Assembly: GCA_003963115.1 (NCBI GenBank)
Contig: RXJQ01000003.1
Span: forward strand, 1-43,173
Source of the DNA: Burkholderiales bacterium
Lineage (GTDB): Bacteria; Pseudomonadota; Gammaproteobacteria; Burkholderiales; Burkholderiaceae_C
Reading direction: 5' to 3'
DNA length: 43,173 bases
A program made the position numbers and the translations under genes. Of the stretch, positions 1 to 8,468 are shown piece by piece. The number at the start of each line of letters is the position of its first letter. The first letter of the stretch is position 1. Below the pieces are notes generated by a model. It was not told where the DNA came from. It searched no databases and saw nothing but the letters and a program-made list of their open reading frames with translations.

Positions 1-43
1 TGCGGGCTATCGTCCTGGCTTGGCTAAGGCGTTCAGCCAGTGA

Positions 44-427
44 CTCACGCTGTCAGGTCACGCTGGCTGCCGCGTGAGGCAATTATTCAGGGACGACTAG
101 GTGGCTTTGGCAGGGCACGCTGACGATGGCGGAGCGGGGCTTCAGCAATTGGTAAGGGAATTGGCAATCAAGTCCCGACCTTTTGAAACGCGACATCGGG
201 AGCCATGCCCTTGAGCGACAAGAAACCCTCATGCAGTTCCGCAATGCGTCTGCGAGAAAATACAGTGAATGGCCGCTTCGCGGCAACCAACCTGCGACAT
301 CGGCCAGGAACTGCCTTCTATGCACGACAGCTTTCAGGTCGGGTCATTAAAGGGCCATTTAGTCATCGAAGTTGCTGAGGGATCGAGCTCAAGTGTTCAG
401 TTCCCGACATGCGCCCGAAGGTGTTTT
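44..427. other. stretch without a convincing gene
   Basis: No reading frame here has coding character or a credible start with a ribosome binding site. A short GCCGC-TTC-GCGGC hairpin lies at 272-284, and the word CGACATCGG occurs at about 190 and 295. The composition differs from the uniformly G+C-rich genes further right. It may be decayed accessory DNA, but I cannot identify an insertion sequence or attachment site. Confidence 0.4.
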
Positions 428-1192
428 ATGAAACTTAATATGTCCGTGATGTGGCCCATCGCAGCTTCTATGTTGCTAAAGCTTGGCTCGAGCTATGCGG
501 CCGAACCAATATGGAGCGAGAATCTTGAAACGCACTATGGCTCGGTGAGCGTTGGTGAAATCGGCCCAGCATTCATGCACAACGCGCTATTGGTCGATGG
601 CAAGAAGGTCTTTGTTGGTCCGAGTGACGCAATTGTGCTTTGGCGTGCCTATCGACTTGCAAATGCAGATGCAGTTCTATTCAGTACAGGTTGTATGGGG
701 TCTTCTTGCGGTGAACCGGATCATCTTTATTTTTTAATCCTGGGGCAAGGCAAGAAGCCGCAGATCATCTCAAATCCCGATTTCTATTCGGCCGATAGTG
801 AGGTCAATCCGGATGCTATTCCTAAGCGTCGAAATCTGAGCCTCGATCTCGGTTTCGAAAATGGACTCAAAAAGTGGGCCGAGCTCAAAGCCTCTCGGGT
901 TGTCGTCCACCGTGACCCCAGCAATGCCAGCATGGCCATTTCGGATTGCGAATGGATTCATGCGGTAACGGTTAAAAGCTGCACCCAGGCATTAGCAAAC
1001 TCGGTGGGGGTTGCCTGTGCATCTGATGTTCCCACTGGATCGGATTTAACAGAGATGAGTAATCTCACTAGCTTGGCGCATAAACCCGGGTTCAACTCCG
1101 TCTCTTTGAAGGCGATTTGTCGTACTCAGTGTGAGACAGGTGTTCAGACTTCACTAAAGACGTTCATGGAAAACGTTTGCGGTATCAAATAA
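428..1192 (+). CDS. exported protein of unknown function
   Basis: A 254-residue protein I do not recognise. I start it at the ATG at 428 because the following residues form a signal peptide (MKLN, a hydrophobic run, then SSYAAEP with a likely cut after about residue 25). The in-frame region upstream (from 269) looks non-coding. The mature part has several cysteines, including a TGCMGSSCG motif near residue 92 and further pairs toward the C-terminus, which fits disulfides in the periplasm or outside. Codons are much richer in A/T (many AAA, ATT, TTT) than in any other gene of the window, suggesting transfer. No neighbour points to a role. Existence is fairly sure; function is unknown. Confidence 0.65.
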   Translation: MKLNMSVMWPIAASMLLKLGSSYAAEPIWSENLETHYGSVSVGEIGPAFMHNALLVDGKKVFVGPSDAIVLWRAYRLANADAVLFSTGCMGSSCGEPDHLYFLILGQGKKPQIISNPDFYSADSEVNPDAIPKRRNLSLDLGFENGLKKWAELKASRVVVHRDPSNASMAISDCEWIHAVTVKSCTQALANSVGVACASDVPTGSDLTEMSNLTSLAHKPGFNSVSLKAICRTQCETGVQTSLKTFMENVCGIK

Positions 1193-1529
1193 GTTATGAA
1201 ATCCCGGTTGAAGGGTAATTTCGGGCTACCGATATCTGAACTTGGAGCTCCATTCAAGATCGATTTTTTGGCGATTGCTACCAGGCTGTAGCGTGAACGT
1301 CTGGATTCTGGCGCCTAATCGGGGAACACAGATGTCGCTGATGGGTCGGCAGCACCAATTCGCCGACACAAGGACCGGTCGGTGGCATTGCAGCCACGCT
1401 GCGGGCCACAGCTGGCGTGCCTGTTCATGGACGTGGCGTGGCAACCTCGCCTCAAACACCGTTCGGCAGGGTTCACTGCCCAGGTGCTCGGAGACGCTGG
1501 CGCCAATCATTTACACCAAATTTTCACCA
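1193..1529. other. stretch without a convincing gene
   Basis: This region lies between the A/T-rich exported-protein gene and the terminator of tRNA-Val. Several short frames are open on both strands, but none has a good start, ribosome binding site or recognisable product. The stretch from about 1305 to 1505 is G+C-rich again, unlike the gene to its left. It could be a remnant of an older gene or mobile element; I see no inverted terminal repeats. Confidence 0.35.
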
Positions 1530-1531
1530 GC

Positions 1532-1568
1532 AAAAAAGAAAAGCACTTAGCGGTCACGCTAAGTGCTT
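1532..1568 (-). terminator. Rho-independent terminator of tRNA-Val
   Basis: A perfect 12-bp inverted repeat (1541-1552 with 1557-1568) encloses a GTCA/TGAC tetraloop. On the minus strand it is followed directly by TTCTTTTTTG. It lies 17 bases beyond the tRNA 3' end and is a textbook intrinsic terminator. Confidence 0.9.
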
Positions 1569-1585
1569 GATTTATTTCATATTTT

Positions 1586-1660
1586 TGGTGGGCGGTGCAG
1601 GGTTCGAACCTGCGACCCCTGCCGTGTGAAGGCAGTGCTCTACCGCTGAGCTAACCGCCC
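1586..1660 (-). tRNA. tRNA-Val (anticodon CAC)
   Basis: On the minus strand the gene begins GGGCGGT and closes with ACCGCCC, a perfect 7-bp acceptor stem, then discriminator A and an encoded CCA. The D arm (GCTC...GAGC), the anticodon stem CTGCC/GGCAG with loop TTCACAC, and the T arm with the GTTCGAAC-type loop are all intact. The anticodon is CAC, which reads GTG valine codons. An intact terminator follows. Its 3' end faces the compositionally odd left edge of the window, but I found no second copy of the 3' end that would mark an integration site. Confidence 0.97.
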
Positions 1661-1710
1661 GAAACTGGTTCGGGTTTGCCAATCAGGTGCGCGATTGGCC
1701 AAGACCATGA

Positions 1711-2436
1711 CTATAGCACAACTTCCAAGGTCTTCCACAACGTTTTTCCGCCGCTGGCTTTATCCAGGTCCGCCAGGGATTTCTCGAAGGCTTCGGCCTC
1801 CTCATCGCTCGGCTTGATCACAGGCAGATCAAAGGCGCTGAAGTCGATGGCGGCCAACTCCTGCATGCCCTGCCCTTCGCCGCCTTCGGACGCTTCGCTG
1901 TCGATCAGCAAGGCATCCTGGCCGCGGGTCATGTTGATGTAGACCTCGGAGAGCAACTCCGCATCCATCAAGGCGCCGTGCAACGTGCGATGCGAGTTGT
2001 CGACCTCCAGGCGTCGGCACAGTGCGTCCAGTGAGTTGGACTTGCCAGGGAACATCTCGCGCGCCATCGTCAGGCTGTCGATCACGCCAGACACATAGTC
2101 GGTGAACGGGCCCTTGTTCAGTCGCTTGAACTCGGCGTTCAGAAAGCCGATGTCGAAGCTCGCGTTGTGGATGATGACTTCGGCATCACGGCAGTAGTCG
2201 ATGATCTCGTCGACCAGGGCCGCGAACACCGGCTTGTCGGCCAGGAACTCGTCGGTCAGGCCGTGGATCTTGACGGCGTCCTCGTGGTTGGGGCGCTCGG
2301 GGTTGATGTAGAAGTGCAGGTGCCGACCAGTCAGGCGTCGGTTGACCATTTCCACGCATCCGATTTCAATGATGCGGTCGCCCGACTCGGGGCTCAGGCC
2401 GGTGGTTTCGGTGTCGAGAAAGATCTGTCTGGACAT
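1711..2436 (-). CDS. dnaQ: DNA polymerase III epsilon subunit (3'-5' proofreading exonuclease)
   Basis: DnaQ removes misincorporated nucleotides as the proofreading subunit of the replicative polymerase core. The 241-residue protein has the DEDDh exonuclease set: Exo I FLDTETTG with Asp8 and Glu10, Exo II HNASFDIGFL with Asp95, and Exo III HGALMDAEL with His153 and Asp158. The C-terminal part (after about 175) is the acidic segment that in this family contacts the alpha subunit. Length is normal. It lies downstream of fdx, separated by a GC-rich palindromic element, and may have its own promoter. Identification is secure. Confidence 0.96.
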   Translation of the reverse strand: MSRQIFLDTETTGLSPESGDRIIEIGCVEMVNRRLTGRHLHFYINPERPNHEDAVKIHGLTDEFLADKPVFAALVDEIIDYCRDAEVIIHNASFDIGFLNAEFKRLNKGPFTDYVSGVIDSLTMAREMFPGKSNSLDALCRRLEVDNSHRTLHGALMDAELLSEVYINMTRGQDALLIDSEASEGGEGQGMQELAAIDFSAFDLPVIKPSDEEAEAFEKSLADLDKASGGKTLWKTLEVVL

Positions 2437-2464
2437 GCTTAGCTATAACGTCGGTGAGTCAGTG

Positions 2465-2530
2465 GGCCGGCGCCGGGCCGCCCCAAGCCGGCCGCTCCCC
2501 CTGGGGGACGCGAACGCAGTGAGCTAGGGG
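2465..2530. repeat. GC-rich dispersed palindromic element, copy 1
   Basis: Between dnaQ and fdx lies a G+C-rich element. It has a 7-bp stem (GGCCGGC at 2465-2471 with GCCGGCC at 2487-2493) enclosing CGGGCCGCCCCAA, then a second small hairpin at 2496-2508 (TCCCC/GGGGA), then an AACGCAGTGAGC tail. The word GCCGGGCCGCCCCAAG also occurs in the iscS-iscU gap at 6243-6258. I recall such extragenic elements as abundant in Burkholderiales genomes; that is memory, not a search. Confidence 0.6.
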
Positions 2531-2869
2531 TCAATGATTTTCCCTCGCGTGGTTGATCGTGTACTTCGGGATCTCAACAGTCAGATCCTGATTGGCCACG
2601 ATGGCCTGGCAGCTCAAGCGCGAGTTGGCTTCCAAGCCCCAGGCCTTGTCCAGCAGGTCTTCTTCCGTTTCATCCAGCTCATTGAGGCTCTTGAAGCCTT
2701 CGCGCACGATCACATGGCAGGTCGTGCAGGCCGCGCTCATGTCGCAGGCATGCTCGATCTCGATGTGGTTCTCCAGCAAGGCCTCGCAGATGCTGGTGCC
2801 CGGCGCAACCGTGATCTCCTTGCCTAGGGGGCACAAGGTGGCATGGGGCAGGATCTTGATGATGGGCAT
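2531..2869 (-). CDS. fdx: ISC system [2Fe-2S] ferredoxin
   Basis: Fdx supplies electrons for cluster assembly on IscU and for cluster transfer. The ATG at 2869 gives 112 residues, the usual family length. An in-frame TTG at 2893 is possible but would only add eight unconserved residues. Cluster ligands are Cys42, Cys48, Cys51 and Cys87 in the adrenodoxin-type pattern (HACDMSAACTTCH ... RLSC), followed by the typical acidic ELDETEEDLLDKAWG helix. It follows hscA by 20 bases and closes the isc operon. No iscX is seen after it; a repeat element and dnaQ follow instead. Confidence 0.95.
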   Translation of the reverse strand: MPIIKILPHATLCPLGKEITVAPGTSICEALLENHIEIEHACDMSAACTTCHVIVREGFKSLNELDETEEDLLDKAWGLEANSRLSCQAIVANQDLTVEIPKYTINHARENH

Positions 2870-2889
2870 GTTGGTGTGGATGAGACGGT

Positions 2890-4758
2890 TCAAACTTGGT
2901 CGACTTTGCGCCCGGCCAGCGCCTGGCGGATGCTGCGGTTCATGCGTTCAGCGGCAAAGGCCTCCGTGCCTTGAGCCAAAGCCTTGGTGGCCGACTCCAG
3001 CGCATCCAGGTCGCCACGGTCGCAACGTGACCCGATCTGGACCATCAGGGCATCGATCTCGGCGCGTTGTTCGGGGCTGAGCAAGTCGCCATCGGCGGCC
3101 AGCGCGGTGCGCGTGGCTTCCAGCATGCGCTCGGCCTCGACTCGGGCTTCACGCAAGGCGCGGTCCTTCATGTCGGCAGCGGCCGTGGTGAAGCCCTCAC
3201 GCAGCATGTTGGCAACCTGCTCGTCGCTCAAGCCATAGCTGGGCTTGACCACCACTGCTGCTTCGACACCAGACAGCTGCTCCTTGGCCGACACGCTCAA
3301 GAGACCATCGGCATCCACCTGGAAGCTCACGCGGATGCGCGCCGCCCCTGCGGCCATGGGCGGGATGCCACGCAGCTCGAAGCGCGCCAGTGAACGGCAA
3401 TGCTCGACCTGCTCGCGCTCGCCTTGCACCACATGCACGGCCAGCGCGGTCTGACCATCCTTGAAGGTGGTGAAGTCCTGCGCACGGGCGCAAGGGATCG
3501 GCGTGTTGCGCGGAACGATGCGCTCCACCAGACCGCCCATGGTCTCCAGGCCCAAGGACAGCGGCAACACATCCAGTAACAGCAGCTCACCTTGCACGTT
3601 GTTGCCCGCCAGTTGATTGGCCTGGATGGCCGCACCCAGTGCCACCACCTCATCGGGGTTCAGGTCGGTCAACGGTGTCTGACCAAAGAAGGCACCCACG
3701 GCATCGCGCACGGCGGGCATGCGGGTCGAGCCACCCACCATCACCACACCCTTGACCTCATCGGGCTTGACCTTGGCATCGCGCAGCACGCGCTTGACCG
3801 AAGCCAGTGATTTGTCGATCAGGGGTTTGGCCAGGGCAGCCAGGCGCTCGCGCGTGAGGCTCACCGACAGCATGCCGCCAGACAAGGCGCAGCTGAGGTG
3901 CGCACTGCCATCGGTGGACAGCTTTTCTTTCGTGCGACGTGCAGCCACCAGCACGCTACGCTTGTCTTGGGGTGTGACCGCCTGCATCTTGGCGTCAAGC
4001 AGTGCCGCGTCGGCCAGGAGGTGATCGATGTCGTCGCCACCGAGGGCCGAGTCACCGCCTGTGGCCACGACTTCGAACACACCTCGGCTAAGCTGCAACA
4101 GTGAGATGTCGAAGGTACCGCCACCCAGGTCATAGATGGCATACAGGCCCTCCGCACCGTTGTCCAGACCGTAGGCGATGGCCGCAGCCGTGGGCTCGTT
4201 GAGCAGGCGCAGCACATTGAGGCCGGCCATCTGCGCCGCGTCCTTGGTGGCCTGGCGCTGGGCGTCATCGAAGTAAGCCGGCACCGTGATCACGGCGCCA
4301 AAGAGGTCATCATTGAAGGTGTCTTCAGCACGCTGACGCAGGCTGGCCAGGATCTCGGCCGACACCTCGACAGGTGACTTCACGCCATCCACCGTGCGCA
4401 CACCCACCATGCCGGGCTGGTCTTCGAACTGATACGGCAAGCGGCCAGGGTCGACCAGATCAGACAGCTTGCGGCCCATGAAGCGCTTGACCGAGACGAT
4501 GGTGTTTAGCGGATCCTCGGCTTGGGCCGACATGGCCTCATAGCCAATCTGGCGGCGCGTGCGCCCCTTGTCGTCGACCAGATAGCGCACGGCCGACGGC
4601 AGGATCACCCGGCCCTGCTCATCGGGCAGGCACTCGGCCGAGCCATGTCGCACAGCCGCCACCAGCGAGTGCGTGGTGCCCAGGTCGATGCCGACCGCGA
4701 TGCGGCGCTGATGAGGGTCGGGCGATTGCCCCGGTTCGGAAATTTGCAGCAAGGCCAT
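2890..4758 (-). CDS. hscA: Hsp70-type chaperone HscA
   Basis: HscA is the specialised Hsp70 that, with HscB, drives cluster release from IscU using ATP. At 622 residues it is close to the E. coli length. The N-terminal actin-like ATPase shows [10 protein letters not shown] near residue 23, [17 protein letters not shown], the [12 protein letters not shown] phosphate loop and [14 protein letters not shown]. The C-terminal substrate-binding domain contains the [14 protein letters not shown] signature. It starts 19 bases after the hscB stop and overlaps nothing. IscU in this window carries the LPPVK peptide that HscA recognises. Identification is secure. Confidence 0.97.
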   Translation of the reverse strand: MALLQISEPGQSPDPHQRRIAVGIDLGTTHSLVAAVRHGSAECLPDEQGRVILPSAVRYLVDDKGRTRRQIGYEAMSAQAEDPLNTIVSVKRFMGRKLSDLVDPGRLPYQFEDQPGMVGVRTVDGVKSPVEVSAEILASLRQRAEDTFNDDLFGAVITVPAYFDDAQRQATKDAAQMAGLNVLRLLNEPTAAAIAYGLDNGAEGLYAIYDLGGGTFDISLLQLSRGVFEVVATGGDSALGGDDIDHLLADAALLDAKMQAVTPQDKRSVLVAARRTKEKLSTDGSAHLSCALSGGMLSVSLTRERLAALAKPLIDKSLASVKRVLRDAKVKPDEVKGVVMVGGSTRMPAVRDAVGAFFGQTPLTDLNPDEVVALGAAIQANQLAGNNVQGELLLLDVLPLSLGLETMGGLVERIVPRNTPIPCARAQDFTTFKDGQTALAVHVVQGEREQVEHCRSLARFELRGIPPMAAGAARIRVSFQVDADGLLSVSAKEQLSGVEAAVVVKPSYGLSDEQVANMLREGFTTAAADMKDRALREARVEAERMLEATRTALAADGDLLSPEQRAEIDALMVQIGSRCDRGDLDALESATKALAQGTEAFAAERMNRSIRQALAGRKVDQV

Positions 4759-4777
4759 GGGTAATCAGCAAGCAGTC

Positions 4778-5302
4778 TCAGCTGGCGTCTTCATATTGTT
4801 CGAGTCGGGCATCGATCTCTTCCAGCAAGCGATCGATGAACATGAGGGCGCGCACTTCCTGCGCGGCGGCGGCGGCGTTGGCATCCACATCCAGCAGTTG
4901 CGTGACGCGGGCCAGGCGAGCCTTGCGCTGGCCGGTGACCTCGTCGGACAAGGCCTCGACTTGCGCCTGGCCAGCCGCTTCTTCGAGTGCCTCGCGCCAC
5001 TGCATCTGCTGCATCAGGAATTCGCCGGGCATGGCCGTGTTGTTCTGCGCTTGCACGGGCACGCCAGCCAGCTCGCACAGATAGGCTGCCCGCTTGAGCG
5101 GATCCTTCAGCCGTTGATGCGCCTCGTTGACCCGCACCGCCCACTGCATGGCCACGCGCTGCGACGCGGCGCCTTCGGCCGCAAAGCGGTCAGGGTGGAC
5201 CTGTGCCTGCATGGCCTTCCAGGCCGCGTCCAGCTTGGCGCGGTCCAGCGTGAAGGCCTTTTCGAGGCCCAGGAGGGTGAAATCGTCTGCGTCGATGTTC
5301 AT
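4778..5302 (-). CDS. hscB: J-domain co-chaperone HscB
   Basis: HscB brings IscU to HscA and stimulates its ATPase. The protein has an N-terminal J domain with HPD at residues 36-38 and a helical C-terminal domain (from about 95) that binds IscU. I use the ATG at 5302 (174 residues); an in-frame GTG at 5308 would add two residues. No strong ribosome binding site precedes either. It lies between iscA and hscA. The N-terminal zinc-binding cysteines found in some eukaryotic homologues are absent, as expected for bacteria. A terminator-like hairpin sits just upstream (5318-5348). Confidence 0.95.
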   Translation of the reverse strand: MNIDADDFTLLGLEKAFTLDRAKLDAAWKAMQAQVHPDRFAAEGAASQRVAMQWAVRVNEAHQRLKDPLKRAAYLCELAGVPVQAQNNTAMPGEFLMQQMQWREALEEAAGQAQVEALSDEVTGQRKARLARVTQLLDVDANAAAAAQEVRALMFIDRLLEEIDARLEQYEDAS

Positions 5303-5317
5303 GGCCACAACAACCCG

Positions 5318-5348
5318 TCAAAAAGAGAAACCCCACCACATGGTGAGG
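5318..5348 (-). terminator. terminator-like hairpin between iscA and hscB
   Basis: On the minus strand, CCTCACCA and TGGTGGGG (one U-G pair) form a stem with a short loop, followed at once by TTTCTCTTTTTG. This is the form of an intrinsic terminator, but it lies inside the isc operon, so it may be a partial terminator lowering hscBA-fdx expression relative to iscRSUA. Confidence 0.55.
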
Positions 5349-5386
5349 CCTCATTCAACGCAAGGCGCATGCCTTGCCACGCGAAC

Positions 5387-5710
5387 TCAGATGCGGAAGG
5401 ATTCCCCGCAGCCACAACGGTCACGCTCGTTGGGATTATTGAATTTGAAGCCTTCGTTGAGGCCTTCGCGCACAAAGTCGAGTTCGGTGCCGTCGATGTA
5501 AGGCAGGCTCTTGGGGTCGACCAGGATCTTGACGCCCAGGTCTTCGAAGACGATGTCCTCGGGCGCGATCTCGTCGGCGAACTCGATCTTGTAAGCCAGG
5601 CCCGAGCAGCCCGTGGTCTTGACGCCCAGGCGCACACCCACGCCCTTGCCGCGACGGGTCAGGTAGCGGGTGATGTGGCGCGCAGCCGCCTCGGTCAGGC
5701 CAACCTTCAT
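5387..5710 (-). CDS. iscA: A-type iron-sulfur carrier IscA
   Basis: IscA is an A-type carrier that accepts clusters from IscU and delivers them to apo-proteins, mainly [4Fe-4S] targets. From the ATG at 5710 the protein is 107 residues, exactly the E. coli length, and collinear with it. The three ligand cysteines are Cys35 (TTGCSG), Cys99 and Cys101 (CGCGES). A second candidate start at 5794 would add 28 low-complexity residues and overlap the end of iscU by 11 bases; it has an AAGG about 8 bases upstream, so it cannot be excluded. The gene follows iscU in the standard order. Confidence 0.93.
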   Translation of the reverse strand: MKVGLTEAAARHITRYLTRRGKGVGVRLGVKTTGCSGLAYKIEFADEIAPEDIVFEDLGVKILVDPKSLPYIDGTELDFVREGLNEGFKFNNPNERDRCGCGESFRI

Positions 5711-5783
5711 GTTGGCGTTGATCTCGGCAATCTGCGCCAGCGGGCCTTTTTCAGGGCCCGAGGTGCAGGAGGCGGTGGCTTGT

Positions 5784-6170
5784 TCAGGCTGCATGCTTGG
5801 CCTTGTAGTCGGTGACGGCGGCTTTGATCGCATCTTCCGCCAGGATCGAGCAATGGATCTTGACCGGGGGCAAAGCCAGCTCTTCGGCGATCTGCGTGTT
5901 CTTGATCGACAGGGCTTCGTCCAGGGTCTTGCCACGCACCCACTCGGTCACCAGCGAACTGGACGCGATGGCGGAGCCGCAGCCATAGGTCTTGAAACGG
6001 GCATCTTCGATCACGCCGGTGCTCGGGTTGACCTTGATCTGCAGCTTCATCACGTCGCCACAAGCCGGCGCACCGACCATGCCGGTGCCCACCCCTTCGT
6101 CGCCCTTGTCGAAAGAGCCGACGTTGCGAGGGTTTTCATAGTGGTCGATGACCTTGTCGCTGTATGCCAT
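5784..6170 (-). CDS. iscU: iron-sulfur cluster scaffold IscU
   Basis: IscU is the scaffold on which IscS-derived sulfur and iron are built into clusters. The ATG at 6170 has a good GGAG site and gives the standard 128 residues. Ligands are Cys37 with Asp39 (APACGD), Cys64 (YGCGSA), His106 and Cys107. LPPVK at residues 100-104 is the HscA recognition peptide. The frame stays open upstream to 6257, but that extension comes from the palindromic intergenic DNA and is not conserved. An unusual hairpin-rich gap separates it from iscS. Confidence 0.97.
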   Translation of the reverse strand: MAYSDKVIDHYENPRNVGSFDKGDEGVGTGMVGAPACGDVMKLQIKVNPSTGVIEDARFKTYGCGSAIASSSLVTEWVRGKTLDEALSIKNTQIAEELALPPVKIHCSILAEDAIKAAVTDYKAKHAA

Positions 6171-6201
6171 GGTGATACTCCAAAATCTCTCAAAGAACGT
6201 T

Positions 6202-6304
6202 GATTGCGTTACCGCAATCGTGTAAGTGGCGGCGAGGCCAGCGCCGGGCCGCCCCAAGCGTCCGGCCTCGCACCCCTCGGGGGTGGCTGCGGTACCCCGC
6301 AGCC
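6202..6304. repeat. four consecutive hairpins between iscS and iscU, including a dispersed element copy
   Basis: Four inverted repeats follow one another: GATTGCG/CGCAATC (6202-6219, loop GTAA on the minus-strand RNA), GCGAGGCC/GGCCTCGC (6232-6271), CACCCC/GGGGTG (6271-6285) and GGCTGCGG/CCGCAGCC (6285-6304). The second encloses GCCGGGCCGCCCCAAG, also found at 2471-2486. The array fills nearly the whole gap and would fold in the isc transcript. Confidence 0.75.
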
Positions 6305-6317
6305 GGGGCGGACACTC

Positions 6318-7538
6318 CTAGTGTGCAGCCCATTGAATAGTGCTGATGTCGATACCGTCTTTGTACATGTCCCACAGCGGCGACAGTTCACGCAGTTTCG
6401 CCACACGGTCCTTGAGCGTGGCGATCACGTAGTCAACTTCCTCTTCCGTGGTGAAGCGGCCAATGGTCATGCGCAGCGAGCTGTGGGCCAGCTCGTCGCT
6501 GCGGCCCAGGGCTCGCAGTACATAGCTGGGCTCCAGGCTGGCCGAGGTACAGGCCGAACCTGAAGACACGGCGATGCCCTTGATGCCCATGATCAGCGAC
6601 TCGCCTTCCACATAGTTGAACGAGACGTTCAGGTTGTGGGGCACGCGGTGCGTCAAGTCGCCATTGACGAAGATCTGCTCGATGCCTTGAAGGCCAGCCA
6701 GCAGGCGCTCCTGCAGGGCCTTGATGCGGGGCATCTCGGCGACCATCTCTTCCTTGGCGATGCGGAAGGCCTCGCCCATGCCGACGATCTGGTGCGTGGG
6801 CAGCGTGCCCGAGCGCATGCCACGCTCGTGGCCGCCACCGTGCATCTGTGCCTCGATGCGGATACGGGGCTTGCGGCGCACATACAGCGCACCGATGCCC
6901 TTGGGACCGTAGGTCTTGTGCGAGGCCAGGCTCATCAGGTCGACGGGCAGCTTGTTGAGATCGATCTCGACCTTGCCTGTGGCCTGAGCCGCATCCACGT
7001 GGAAGATGATGCCCTTCTCACGGCAGATCTGGCCGATGGTGGCCACGTCCTGGATCACGCCGATCTCGTTGTTGACCAGCATGACGGACGCGAGGATGGT
7101 GTCGGGGCGGATGGCGGCCTTGAAGGCCTCCAGGTCCAGCAGGCCATCGTCCTTGACGTCCAGGTAGGTGGCATCAAAGCCCTGGCGCTCGAGTTCGCGC
7201 ACGGTATCGAGCACAGCCTTGTGCTCGGTCTTGACCGTGATGATGTGCTTGCCGCGGCCCTGGTAGAAATGGGCTGCGCCCTTGAGTGCCAGGTTGTTGG
7301 ACTCGGTGGCGCCCGATGTCCAGACGATTTCGCGGGGATCGGCGCCGATCAGCTCGGCCACCTGGACACGGGCCTTCTCGACCGCCTCTTCAGCTTCCCA
7401 ACCGTAGGCGTGGGTGCGCGAAGCGGGGTTGCCGAAATGCTCGCGCAGCCAGGGGATCATGGCATCCACGACGCGGGGGTCGACCGGCGTGGTCGCGCCG
7501 TAGTCCATGTAAATCGGGAAGTGAGGGGTCATGTCCAT
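6318..7538 (-). CDS. iscS: cysteine desulfurase IscS
   Basis: IscS is the PLP enzyme that converts cysteine to alanine and passes persulfide sulfur to IscU and to tRNA-modifying enzymes. The 406-residue protein starts [20 protein letters not shown]; an alternative ATG two codons later (7532) gives 404, the E. coli length. Visible landmarks are the PLP lysine in [20 protein letters not shown], the mobile catalytic cysteine loop [15 protein letters not shown] and the C-terminal region that binds IscU. It lies 150 bases after iscR. A 6-bp hairpin (7656-7673, CGGGGT/ACCCCG) in that gap is too weak for me to assign a role. Confidence 0.97.
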   Translation of the reverse strand: MDMTPHFPIYMDYGATTPVDPRVVDAMIPWLREHFGNPASRTHAYGWEAEEAVEKARVQVAELIGADPREIVWTSGATESNNLALKGAAHFYQGRGKHIITVKTEHKAVLDTVRELERQGFDATYLDVKDDGLLDLEAFKAAIRPDTILASVMLVNNEIGVIQDVATIGQICREKGIIFHVDAAQATGKVEIDLNKLPVDLMSLASHKTYGPKGIGALYVRRKPRIRIEAQMHGGGHERGMRSGTLPTHQIVGMGEAFRIAKEEMVAEMPRIKALQERLLAGLQGIEQIFVNGDLTHRVPHNLNVSFNYVEGESLIMGIKGIAVSSGSACTSASLEPSYVLRALGRSDELAHSSLRMTIGRFTTEEEVDYVIATLKDRVAKLRELSPLWDMYKDGIDISTIQWAAH

Positions 7539-7688
7539 AGTGGGGACTCAACAAACAAGCTGGCGCCAACCCATGTCACATGGCAACACAGGCGGCTGCT
7601 GGCGAAAACAAAAAGTCAATGCAGCGGCAAACCCACGATTATCGAGGACACCGCCCGGGGTACGCAAACCCCGAGAGACGGTGACCCT

Positions 7689-8222
7689 TCACTTCGTGAG
7701 GGCGGCCCCTAGCGCAAACACCGAGTTGGGGGCCGTCACCTTGATGGGCTTGACCACCGGCTGGGTGGAAATGGCGCGCTTGACGGGCTGCGCCTCGACC
7801 GAGACACCTTTGGCGAGCTGGTCTTCCACCAGCTTGCGCAAGCTGATGGAATCGAGGTACTCGATCATCTTGTTGTTCAGGCTGGTCCAAAGGTCGTGCG
7901 TCATGCAACGGCCACCGTCCTCGCCCATGCAGTTTTCCTTGCCGCCGCAACCGGTCGCGTCGATGGGCTCGTCCACCGCCACGATGATGTCGGCCACGGT
8001 GATGTCGTCGGCCTTGCGGCCCAGCGAGTAGCCGCCGCCAGGGCCACGGGTGCTTTCGACCAGCTCATGACGGCGCAATTTGCCGAACAGCTGTTCGAGG
8101 TAGGACAGGGAAATTTGCTGCCGCTGGCTGATGGCAGCCAGGGCCACGGGGCCGGTGTGCTCACGCAGAGCCAGATCGATCATCGCCGTCACGGCAAAAC
8201 GGCCTTTGGTAGTCAGACGCAT
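7689..8222 (-). CDS. iscR: Rrf2-family regulator IscR
   Basis: IscR represses the isc operon when it holds a [2Fe-2S] cluster and regulates other promoters without one. The winged-helix DNA-binding domain covers about residues 1-80 (MRLTTKGRFAVTAMIDLA, SLSYLEQLFGKLR). Cluster ligands are Cys92, Cys98 and Cys106 with His109; the last spacing is two residues longer than in E. coli. The tail after about residue 140 is longer than in the enteric protein and ends in an Ala/Leu stretch. AAGGAG precedes the ATG at 8222. It is the first gene of the operon, under a promoter with a matching operator. Confidence 0.96.
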   Translation of the reverse strand: MRLTTKGRFAVTAMIDLALREHTGPVALAAISQRQQISLSYLEQLFGKLRRHELVESTRGPGGGYSLGRKADDITVADIIVAVDEPIDATGCGGKENCMGEDGGRCMTHDLWTSLNNKMIEYLDSISLRKLVEDQLAKGVSVEAQPVKRAISTQPVVKPIKVTAPNSVFALGAALTK

Positions 8223-8339
8223 CGCTTCTCTCCTTTGTCAGGGCCTCAGACGACACCTTTCGCGGCAGGGGTTGGCCTGTGGGTGGCTCGTCAGGATCGC
8301 CGACTCGCCAGGGGTGTCTCATTCCAGAGTGCTGGCTCA

Positions 8340-8372
8340 ATCATAAGGTAGTCGACTGATTTAGTCAACTTA
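8340..8372 (-). promoter_or_regulatory. isc operon promoter with overlapping IscR type-1 site
   Basis: On the minus strand, -35 TTGACT (8368-8363) and -10 TATGAT (8345-8340) are 17 bases apart. The stretch GTTGACTAAATCAGTCGAC (8369-8351) matches the E. coli IscR type-1 consensus core (S-Y-Y-GACT-R-WWW-Y-AGTC-R-R-S) at every position and covers the -35 and spacer. Holo-IscR bound here would block RNA polymerase, giving the classical feedback loop. Confidence 0.9.
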
Positions 8373-8468
8373 AACCAAGGGAGTTCCCTAAGGTTCTAGC
8401 GATCGGGCCCATAGGCTTGATCTATCAAGATCCGGGCCAGCGTGAAGTCCTACCGAAGGCCTGGGCGA

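Noticed and set aside
2..43. Possible C-terminal end of an upstream gene reading AGYRPGLAKAFSQ then stop
   Set aside because: Only 13 codons, no recognisable family; cannot be supported without sequence to the left.
1..1600. Attachment-site repeat from integration at tRNA-Val
   Set aside because: The tRNA 3' end sequence has no second copy within the left 1.5 kb and no integrase frame is present.
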